NCBI GenBank assembly: GCA_029975525.1
Contig: JARKOX010000045.1
Location: 47,490 to 111,489, forward strand
DNA length: 64,000 nucleotides
Origin: Prolixibacteraceae bacterium
GTDB taxonomy: Bacteria > Bacteroidota > Bacteroidia > Bacteroidales > Prolixibacteraceae
Reading direction: 5' to 3'
Positions within the stretch are counted from its first letter, which is position 1; each line of letters begins with the position of its first letter. The notes beneath the pieces were generated by a model. The model ran no database searches. It saw nothing but the letters and a program-made list of their open reading frames with translations, and was not told the DNA's origin. The position numbers were made by a program, and so were the translations under genes. Below are positions 56,845 through 64,000 of the stretch, piece after piece.

Positions 56845-58164
56845 ATGACTAACCGAAGAAACTTTATCCAAAAAACAACCCTTGCAGCTGCCGGAATCGG
56901 ACTGGCAACGGCACTTCCCACCCGGGTTTATTCCAATATTCTGGGAGCCAATGAAAAACTCACCTGCGGGGTGATTGGCGTAAAAGGGATGGGCATGTCA
57001 GACCTGAGGGCATTTCTGAAACAGTCTCATACCGAATGCGTGGCGCTTTGCGACGTAGACCAGCAGGTACTGAATGAACGCATTGCCGATGTGGAAAAAA
57101 TCCAGGGATCCAAACCGAAAGGTTATGCCGATTTCCGAAAAATGCTTGAAAACAAAGACATTGACGTGGTAATCATCGGCACCCCCGACCACTGGCACTG
57201 TATTCCGTTTGTGTATGCGGCCCAGTTGGGAAAATACATCTATTGTGAAAAGCCGCTGGCAAACTCGATTGAAGAGATCAACATCATGCAGCGGGCTGCC
57301 AAGAAGTACAACACCGTTGCCCAGATCGGGCAGTGGCAGCGCAGCGATCCGCACTGGCAGGATGCAGTGAAGTTTGTCCACTCGGGCCAGCTGGGGAAAA
57401 TCCGCACCGTCCGCACCTGGTCGTACCAGGGATGGATGAGTTCGGTGCCGGTAAAACCAGATGGTCCGGTGCCGGCTGGCGTCGACTACGACTTCTGGTT
57501 AGGTCCGGCGCCCAAACGCCCCTTCAACCCCAACCGCTTTCACTTCACCTTCCGCTGGTACTGGGATTACGCCGGCGGCATGATGACCGACTGGGGCGTC
57601 CACATCATCGATTATGCACTGTTTGGAATGAATGCCAAAGGGCCTAAGTCGGTTATGTCGATGGGCGGCAAATTTGCCTATCCCGACGACGCCTGCGAAA
57701 CTCCCGACACGCAACAAGCCCTCTATGAATTCGACGGCTTCACCATGCTGTGGGATCACGGCATCGGCATCGACGGCGGTTACTACGGCCGGACCCACGG
57801 TGTGGGATTTGTCGGAAACAACGGGACCCTGGTGGTTGACCGCGGCGGATGGGAGGTTATTCCGGAATTCAAAAACAACAAACCCGAAATGGAACGGGTC
57901 GAACTTCAGAAATCAACCGGAAAAGGGCTCGACCTGCACATGCAGAACTTTATTGCCTGCATCAAAGACCGCAGCCTGACGCCCAACGCCAGTATCGACA
58001 TTGCAGCCAACACGGCCAAAGTGTGCCACCTGGGAAACATCGCTTTCAAAACCGGGCGGCGCCTTTACTGGGACAACGACAACAGCCGGTTTGTCAACGA
58101 CAAGGAGGCCAACAGCTTCCTCACCCCCGATTACCGCAAGCCGTGGGAACTTCCGAAAGTTTAG
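56845..58164 (+). CDS. Gfo/Idh/MocA family oxidoreductase with predicted Tat signal
   Basis: TNRRNFIQKTTLAAAGIGLATALPTRVYS; CGVIGVKGMGMSDLRAFLKQ; CEKPLANSIEEINIMQRAAKKYN; MMTDWGVHIIDYALF. Confidence 0.92.
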   Translation: MTNRRNFIQKTTLAAAGIGLATALPTRVYSNILGANEKLTCGVIGVKGMGMSDLRAFLKQSHTECVALCDVDQQVLNERIADVEKIQGSKPKGYADFRKMLENKDIDVVIIGTPDHWHCIPFVYAAQLGKYIYCEKPLANSIEEINIMQRAAKKYNTVAQIGQWQRSDPHWQDAVKFVHSGQLGKIRTVRTWSYQGWMSSVPVKPDGPVPAGVDYDFWLGPAPKRPFNPNRFHFTFRWYWDYAGGMMTDWGVHIIDYALFGMNAKGPKSVMSMGGKFAYPDDACETPDTQQALYEFDGFTMLWDHGIGIDGGYYGRTHGVGFVGNNGTLVVDRGGWEVIPEFKNNKPEMERVELQKSTGKGLDLHMQNFIACIKDRSLTPNASIDIAANTAKVCHLGNIAFKTGRRLYWDNDNSRFVNDKEANSFLTPDYRKPWELPKV

Positions 58165-58229
58165 CTCAAAACATTCAGGAGCTTCACTTCCGGTGAGCTC
58201 CTGAATATTTTTTCAATCTCCCGACGACT

Positions 58230-59345
58230 ATGAAACGACTGCTTTTCGTTGATAATCTGCGAATTTTCCTCACTGCCCTGGTGGTATTGCACCACCTGTC
58301 GCTGACTTACGGGGCGCCCGGCAGCTGGTACTACAATGAAACCGAGGCCGGCCTACCCGAAATTGTACCCATGATCCTGTTTGTGGCTTCCAACCAATCC
58401 TTTTTTATGGGCATGTTCTTCCTGATCTCCGCCTTTTTTATGGTGCCTTCCCTGGAACGCAAAGGAACCTCCCGGTTTCTGAAAGAGCGATTGCTGAGGC
58501 TTGGAATTCCGATGCTGATTTTTTATTTCCTGATCTCGCCGCTGACCATCTTTCTGCTGGTAAAATTTATTCGGGGCGAACAGACCTCCTTTTTCCAGTT
58601 TATGGCAGAAAGCAGAGGACAAAATATCGGGCCGATGTGGTTTGTGCTGGCGCTCCTTCTTTTTTCACTGATTTACCTGCTCATGCAGCGTTTCAGGAGT
58701 CCGGAGCAGCAACGCCGGCCGCTCCCTTTACCGGGCGTGGTGCCTGTGCTACTGTTTGCCCTGCTGACCGGAATCGGACAGTACCTCATCCGCATCCGGC
58801 TACCGGTAGGCTGGTCGATGCCCCTCACCAACTTCCAGTTTCCATTCTTTTTGCAATATATCCTGTGGTTTATCATCGGCGTGGTCGCCTGGCGTAACCA
58901 GTGGATGACGGCAATAACTCCCCGAATGGGCTGGCGATGGTTTGCACTGGCGCAAATCATGATTTTTGTCGGAATGCCGCTCTTACTCTTTCTGGGGAAT
59001 ATTTTTGAAACCGGTACCGAACCGGTGGCTGGCGGCGGAACCTGGCAGTCGCTGGGCTACGCCGTCTGGGAACAAATTACCGGGATCAGCCTGATGATAG
59101 GACTTTTCGGCATTTTCCAACGCAGGTTTAACCGTCAGGGTAAACTACTGAAGCATCTCTCGGCCAGCGCCTACACCGTTTATATCATCCATCCGCTGGT
59201 ACTGGTGGCCCTGTGTCTTTTAATCCGGGATCTCTCCATGAATCCGTTGCTGAAATTTATGGTGGCTGCCCCCTTCGCACTGGCCGCCTGCTTTCTCACG
59301 GCCTGGGTGATCCGCCGGTTACCGCTGGCCAAAAAAATTCTTTAA
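58230..59345 (+). CDS. Acyltransferase family 3 membrane protein
   Basis: MKRLLFVDNLRIFLTALVVLHHLSLTYG; polytopic; YTVYIIHPLVLVALCLLIRDL. Confidence 0.85.
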   Translation: MKRLLFVDNLRIFLTALVVLHHLSLTYGAPGSWYYNETEAGLPEIVPMILFVASNQSFFMGMFFLISAFFMVPSLERKGTSRFLKERLLRLGIPMLIFYFLISPLTIFLLVKFIRGEQTSFFQFMAESRGQNIGPMWFVLALLLFSLIYLLMQRFRSPEQQRRPLPLPGVVPVLLFALLTGIGQYLIRIRLPVGWSMPLTNFQFPFFLQYILWFIIGVVAWRNQWMTAITPRMGWRWFALAQIMIFVGMPLLLFLGNIFETGTEPVAGGGTWQSLGYAVWEQITGISLMIGLFGIFQRRFNRQGKLLKHLSASAYTVYIIHPLVLVALCLLIRDLSMNPLLKFMVAAPFALAACFLTAWVIRRLPLAKKIL

Positions 59346-59365
59346 CCTTAAAAAACAGAAAAATC

Positions 59366-60346
59366 ATGTATCAGCCCTGTGAAAAACGTTACCAATCGAT
59401 GCCCTACAACCGCTGCGGAAAATGGGGTTTGAAACTTCCGGCAGTATCGCTGGGATTGTGGCACAACTTCGGCGGAGCAGATATTTTTGAGAATGGGCGG
59501 GCCATGCTGCACCGCGCTTTCGATCTCGGGATCACCCACTTCGACCTGGCCAACAACTACGGCCCTCCTCCGGGATCGGCGGAAGAAAACTTCGGAAAAA
59601 TCCTGAAACAGGACTTGCTCCCCTACCGCGACGAGCTGGTCATTTCGACCAAAGCCGGTTACCTGATGTGGTCCGGTCCGTACGGAGAGTGGGGAAGCCG
59701 CAAATATGTGCTTGCGAGCCTCGATCAGAGCCTCAAACGGATGGGACTTGATTATGTGGACATCTTCTACTCGCACCGCCCCGACCCCGACACCCCGCTG
59801 GAAGAGACCATGATGGCGCTTAACCAGGCTGTCCGGTCAGGAAAAGCGCTGTATGCCGGTATTTCCAACTACCCGCCCGATATGACCCGGGAGGCCTCGC
59901 GTATCCTCAAAGAGCTGGGAACTCCCTGCCTGATCCACCAGCCCAAATATTCCATGTTTGTCCGCTGGGTGGAAGAGGAACTGCTCGATGTGCTTGAAGC
60001 GGAAGGAATCGGTTGTATCCCGTTTTCGCCCCTGGCGCAGGGACTGCTCACCGACCGTTACCTGGGAGGTATTCCGCACGACTCACGGGCCGCCCGCGAA
60101 GTTTTTCTGAAGCCGGAACAGGTGCAGTCGGCATCCGGGAAAGTGAAAAGATTAAATGAGCTGGCACAGCAACGCGGGCAGTCGCTGGCACAAATGGCGC
60201 TGGCCTGGGTCCTGAAAGACAAACGGATCACTTCGGTGCTGATCGGCGCCAGCTCCGTGAAGCAGATTGAAGATAACGTTGCCTCCCTGCAAAAACTTCA
60301 TTTCACGGAACAAGAGCTTCAGGCAATAGAAGATATTCTGCAATAA
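59366..60346 (+). CDS. Aldo/keto reductase (YghZ-like)
   Basis: Start MYQPCEKRYQSMPYNRCGKWGLKLPAVSLGLWHNFGG; ITHFDLANNYGPPPGSAEENFGKIL; FYSHRPDPDTPLEETMMAL. Confidence 0.92.
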   Translation: MYQPCEKRYQSMPYNRCGKWGLKLPAVSLGLWHNFGGADIFENGRAMLHRAFDLGITHFDLANNYGPPPGSAEENFGKILKQDLLPYRDELVISTKAGYLMWSGPYGEWGSRKYVLASLDQSLKRMGLDYVDIFYSHRPDPDTPLEETMMALNQAVRSGKALYAGISNYPPDMTREASRILKELGTPCLIHQPKYSMFVRWVEEELLDVLEAEGIGCIPFSPLAQGLLTDRYLGGIPHDSRAAREVFLKPEQVQSASGKVKRLNELAQQRGQSLAQMALAWVLKDKRITSVLIGASSVKQIEDNVASLQKLHFTEQELQAIEDILQ

Positions 60347-60352
60347 CCCAAC

Positions 60353-60397
60353 AAAAAAGCTGCATCCGGCAGGTCTTCCCAGCCGGATGCAGCTTTT
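60353..60397. terminator. Bidirectional terminator between convergent genes
   Basis: AAAAGCTGCATCCGGC (60355-60370) / GCCGGATGCAGCTTTT (60382-60397), 16-bp perfect stem. Confidence 0.88.
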
Positions 60398-60414
60398 ACA
60401 GTTATTCGGTAAAA

Positions 60415-61434
60415 TTAAATCGCCGACTCGAACTGCCGCAGGAAGCGGACATCATTTTCAAAGTACAGCCGGATATCTTTAATTCCGTAAAGTAGCATGG
60501 TAATCCGTTCGATGCCCATTCCAAAGGCAAAGCCGGTATATTTGTGGCTGTCGATGTTGCAAGCCTCCAACACGTTGGGATCGATCATTCCGCAGCCCAA
60601 AATTTCGAGCCACCCCGTATATTTACAAAGGTTACACCCTTTACCTCCGCAGATGGAGCAACTCACATCCATTTCGGCCGAAGGCTCGGTGAACGGGAAA
60701 TAGGAGGGCCGGAGCCTTATTTTGGTGTTTTCGCCAAAAAGTTCCTTGGCAAAATAGAGCAGCGTCTGTTTCAGGTCGGCAAACGACACATTTTCATCCA
60801 CATACAAACCTTCCACCTGGTGGAAGATGCAGTGCGAACGGGCCGAAATAGCCTCGTTACGGAAAACCCGTCCCGGGAAGATCGCCCGGATGGGCGGCTG
60901 GGTGTGTTCCATCACCCGGATCTGCACACTCGACGTGTGGGTACGCAGCAGAACATCGGGATTTTTCTCGATAAAGAAAGTATCCTGCATGTCGCGGGCC
61001 GGATGTTCAGGCGCAAAGTTCAGCGCCGAAAACACATGCCAGTCATCTTCAATTTCAGGACCTTCGGAAACGGTGAAGCCCAATCGCCCAAAAATGTCAA
61101 TAATGCGGTTGCGGACGATTGCCAGCGGGTGGCGGGTCCCCAGATGGACAGAATCGCCCGGACGGGTCAGGTCGAGCCCCGCTTGCCCGTCGGCGCCAGC
61201 TTCAAAAGCCTCTTTTAAGGCGTTGATTTTATCCTGGGCCGCATTTTTCAGGTCGTTAAGTGCCTTGCCAACCTCTTTCTTCAAATCGGGATGAACCTCC
61301 TTAAATTCGGAAAATAACTGGTTGATTACCCCTTTTTTGCTGATGTAGCGGATGCGTAACTCCTCTACTTCCTCCCTGGTAGTGGCGGAAACGACTGAGA
61401 TTTCGTCGAGTAAAGCCCTGATTTTATCTAACAT
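60415..61434 (-). CDS. pheS: Phenylalanine--tRNA ligase alpha subunit
   Basis: HPLAIVRNRIIDIFGRLGFTVSEGPEIEDDWHVFSALNFAPEHPARDMQDTFFI; HCIFHQVEGLYVDENVSFADLK; FGMGIERITMLLYGI. Confidence 0.97.
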   Translation of the reverse strand: MLDKIRALLDEISVVSATTREEVEELRIRYISKKGVINQLFSEFKEVHPDLKKEVGKALNDLKNAAQDKINALKEAFEAGADGQAGLDLTRPGDSVHLGTRHPLAIVRNRIIDIFGRLGFTVSEGPEIEDDWHVFSALNFAPEHPARDMQDTFFIEKNPDVLLRTHTSSVQIRVMEHTQPPIRAIFPGRVFRNEAISARSHCIFHQVEGLYVDENVSFADLKQTLLYFAKELFGENTKIRLRPSYFPFTEPSAEMDVSCSICGGKGCNLCKYTGWLEILGCGMIDPNVLEACNIDSHKYTGFAFGMGIERITMLLYGIKDIRLYFENDVRFLRQFESAI

Positions 61435-61635
61435 GACAACTCTTTTTTAGCCCTGCAAAGATAACGATTCCTGTGAAAAGGCGGCACCGGCAGGGTTTTT
61501 CCGTGTCAGGAAAGTGATATCCCCGACGACGGCACCACCTCCTCCCTGTTCAAAGGTCAGATTGCCCGGATGCTGCCGGGTTTCCAATATTCTTAACCCT
61601 TTTTAAAAACGATGCAAAAATGAAATGAAATGTCA

Positions 61636-61816
61636 GAATTAGGCATTTGGTAAATACGAGCACTTTTTTTATAAACCCTCTGGGTTTGCATGTTTGCAGC
61701 TATTTCAAAAGCGGTAGATATTCGACCCCGGTTGGGGTCGTACAAACATCGCCCCCCTTTTTCTATAACCATGCGATGCCTCCGCCATCCTTTGGGATTC
61801 ATTAAATGCCTAATTC
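61636..61816. repeat. MITE-like or other non-autonomous dispersed element
   Basis: 13-bp perfect terminal inverted repeats GAATTAGGCATTT (61636-61648) / AAATGCCTAATTC (61804-61816); internal palindromes AAACCC-TCT-GGGTTT and CGACCCC-GGTT-GGGGTCG; no ORF with support. Confidence 0.6.
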
Positions 61817-61895
61817 AATAAAATGTTTTTATTCCCCACCCTCGAAAGGATTCGGAAAAGCTTGTCTAACTTTGAATAAACCAAATTCATGTGGA

Positions 61896-62582
61896 ATGGA
61901 AACGCCTGTTTTGATCCAGCTACAGATCGGTTACACCAATCCGGTGCTGATTGTGAATGGCTCTAATTCCGTGCTGGTTGACACCGGGCCCAAAGGCAGT
62001 CTGAACAGGTTCCGGCGTTATTTCAGCAGGTACGGTCTTGAGCCGGCCGACATCCGCCTGATTATCCTGACGCACACCCATTTTGATCACACGGGCAACC
62101 TGGCCGCCTTACAAAAACTGACCGGCGCAAAAGTGGTGGTGAACCTCCGCGAAGCCGGCCTGCTGCGAAACGGAAGCACCCCCATCCCGCGGGGAACCAA
62201 TCTGTTTACCAAAGGAATTTCGTTGTTCGGCCGGACCTTTGTGCCCCGGTTTGCGGCGCCCGAACCCTTTGTGGCAGATGTGGAGGTGGACACCGAAATG
62301 GATCTTTCGCCGTGGGGACTCGAGGCCCGGATCATCCACACGCCTGGTCACACCGAAGGGTCACAATCGGTTATTGCGGGCAAAAACCTCATTGCCGGCG
62401 ACTGTTTCTTCAACATTTATCCGCACACGGTATTCCCGGTTTTTGCCAACCAGCCCCACGTGTTGCTTGAAACCTGGGAAAAGTTGTTTGCATCGGGTAT
62501 CGAGCAGATCTACCCCGGGCATGGCCGCCGCTTCCCGGTAAAAAAAGCGTTGGAAACTTACAAACGGCTGAAGAAAGAATAA
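61896..62582 (+). CDS. MBL-fold metallo-hydrolase
   Basis: Preferred start METPVLIQLQIGYTNPVLIVNGSNSVLVDTGPKG; LTHTHFDHTGNLAAL; IIHTPGHTEGSQSVI; YPGHGRRFPV. Confidence 0.9.
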   Translation: METPVLIQLQIGYTNPVLIVNGSNSVLVDTGPKGSLNRFRRYFSRYGLEPADIRLIILTHTHFDHTGNLAALQKLTGAKVVVNLREAGLLRNGSTPIPRGTNLFTKGISLFGRTFVPRFAAPEPFVADVEVDTEMDLSPWGLEARIIHTPGHTEGSQSVIAGKNLIAGDCFFNIYPHTVFPVFANQPHVLLETWEKLFASGIEQIYPGHGRRFPVKKALETYKRLKKE

Positions 62583-63497
62583 CTACCTCAGCTCCAGGGT
62601 TGTTGTTCCGATGTTGTTGCCGTCGGCAAAAATATCGATGGTGTATTTACCGGCCATCAAAGGAGCTGCCCCTTTGTTATCCCAGAAAATATTGACCGGC
62701 AGTTCGTTCCCCTCATAATTCACCTCGCGCATGGCCGAAAACGGAATTTTAAGGTCTTCGAACGGGAAAACATCATTGGGTGATTTGCTGAGCAGAAGCT
62801 GGTCGGGACGCATGATGCGCACGTAAATATTTTTGGCCCCCCGTTTGGCTGTCACATTTTTGGAAAGGGTGAAACTCACCCGGATCATCTCGGTACGGTT
62901 GGCAAACTTAGTCTCTTTGCTGCGGTTATTCAGGGCTTCGGCAAGCAACCCCACGCTTTCGAGGGTAGCTGCCCGCTGCAGGTTCTGTTCCAGCCGTTTC
63001 TTTTCCTGCGAAAGCTGAACGTTTTGCGACTCCACCTGTTTCACCTGCTCCTTTACTTCCAGGTTTTCAGCCATCAGCTGTTGGTTCCGGCGATTCAGCG
63101 AGTCGATCTGCACAATGTAGTTGCGCATAATTCCCCGCAGGGTGGTCACCTCTTTCTGGTAACGGGTAATTTTTTCGTAGCTGACCCGTTTGGTTTGCTC
63201 CACCTCCAGCAGCAGGTCTTTAACTTTAGACTGGGCGGCAAAAAGTTGTTCATTGAGGGTGTCGTTATCGGTTCGTAACGAATCGTAACTGGTTACCATC
63301 TGGTTCAGTTCAAACTGAATTGAATCTTTTTCGGCAGTGATCTCCCCAACCATCGAACGGTGTTCCATTCGCTGGAAAAAATAAAGGAAAATCAGTATCA
63401 GCAACAGAACCGAAAGGATAATGACAATGATGTTGTTCCTGCGATCCTTCGGGGTGTCGCCTAAAAAATGCTTTTTTTGTCCGGTTAATTCCTCCAT
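62583..63497 (-). CDS. Membrane-anchored coiled-coil protein of unknown function
   Basis: N-terminal TM helix NNIIVIILSVLLLILIFLYFF, long heptad-rich coiled coil, C-terminal globular region. Confidence 0.72.
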   Translation of the reverse strand: MEELTGQKKHFLGDTPKDRRNNIIVIILSVLLLILIFLYFFQRMEHRSMVGEITAEKDSIQFELNQMVTSYDSLRTDNDTLNEQLFAAQSKVKDLLLEVEQTKRVSYEKITRYQKEVTTLRGIMRNYIVQIDSLNRRNQQLMAENLEVKEQVKQVESQNVQLSQEKKRLEQNLQRAATLESVGLLAEALNNRSKETKFANRTEMIRVSFTLSKNVTAKRGAKNIYVRIMRPDQLLLSKSPNDVFPFEDLKIPFSAMREVNYEGNELPVNIFWDNKGAAPLMAGKYTIDIFADGNNIGTTTLELR

Positions 63498-63561
63498 CGT
63501 TCAACAATTTCCTGTTTCAAAAGATGATACAAAATTAAGAACTTTTCTATGCCAACAAGGC

Positions 63562-63592
63562 AAAAGGGCCGGCTTTCAAACCAGCCGGCCCT
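63562..63592 (-). terminator. Rho-independent terminator (minus strand) after TonB-dependent receptor gene
   Basis: AGGGCCGGCT ... AGCCGGCCCT followed by TTTTG on the minus strand. Confidence 0.82.
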
Positions 63593-63614
63593 GAAGTTAC
63601 TGCAAAAATTGTAT

Positions 63615-64000
63615 TCAGAAACTCCCGAATTTCAATCCCAGATAGATTGTCCGCGGCGAAATGGGCCCGTAAAGGTAAGCCGGGTCGCGGTTGACCCCCG
63701 TGTCGAAATCATCCTGGTACGAATTCAGAAGATTCCGGACCCCCGCATTGAACCGGACTTTTACCGCATCAGTCAGCCGGAGGTGGTAGCTCAGCTTGAG
63801 GCCGGCATCGTAGAAGGAGCCGCTCCGGTTCAGCTCGCCTTCTTCGGGATTGGCCAGGCGCGGCCCGAAGTAGGGAACCAGCATCGGGCCGGTATAATTT
63901 CCCGTTAAAGCGATATCAAACAGCAGGGAGGGGCTGTAATTCAAACTGACATACCCGTAACGGCCGGGCGAACGAAAAAACCGTTTTTCATTGAATTCCT
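63615..64000 (-). CDS. TonB-dependent receptor, C-terminal fragment (continues off right edge)
   Basis: Minus-strand frame open to edge: EFNEKRFFRSPGRYGYVSLNYSPSLLFDIALTGNYTGPMLVPYFG...FNAGVRNLLNSYQDDFDTGVNRDPAYLYGPISPRTIYLGLKFGSF (terminal beta-barrel with C-terminal aromatic residue). Confidence 0.85.
   Translation of the reverse strand, partial: EFNEKRFFRSPGRYGYVSLNYSPSLLFDIALTGNYTGPMLVPYFGPRLANPEEGELNRSGSFYDAGLKLSYHLRLTDAVKVRFNAGVRNLLNSYQDDFDTGVNRDPAYLYGPISPRTIYLGLKFGSF

Noticed and set aside
59213-59365. N-terminal extension of the AKR ORF
   Set aside because: Overlaps the acyltransferase gene; conserved AKR start is at 59366.
61593-61802. 69-aa minus-strand ORF (NPKGWRRHRMVIEKGG)
   Set aside because: Lies within the repeat-like element and is better explained as a spurious translation of it.
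1-64000. CRISPR array, prophage, restriction-modification, toxin-antitoxin or other defence system
   Set aside because: Looked for spaced direct repeats, integrases, phage structural genes and typical nuclease/ATPase pairs; none seen. The EndoQ-UvrD fusion could superficially resemble a defence nuclease-helicase, but its motifs favour DNA repair.

Overview
This 64 kb window is a gene-dense chromosomal segment of a Bacteroidota genome. The assignment rests on gldA, a TTG-N19-TAttTTTG promoter ahead of a tRNA, the dut/TPR/DUF4292/M23 cluster, many Tat-dependent Gfo/Idh/MocA proteins, and a TonB-dependent receptor at the right edge. Most of it is housekeeping: ispG, metK with an upstream SAM-II-like aptamer, dnaG, cobB, ubiX, mlaEF, speA, rpiB, hemW, dut, pheS and one tRNA-Arg. 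I saw no CRISPR array, prophage, complete IS element, rRNA or recognisable defence island. The best candidates for a second look are: (1) an unlisted minus-strand ORF running off the left edge that fuses an EndoQ-type PHP nuclease to a UvrD helicase; (2) a three-gene operon (5273-9135, minus) encoding a tetraheme NapC/NrfH-like cytochrome fused to a formylglycine-generating-enzyme domain, followed by two predicted Tat lipoproteins; (3) a SAM-II-like pseudoknot upstream of metK with a possible competing-stem expression platform; (4) a candidate structured leader RNA upstream of mlaEF; (5) a 181-bp MITE-like element with 13-bp perfect terminal inverted repeats. All assignments come from reading the sequence and recalling family motifs. 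No database search was run.
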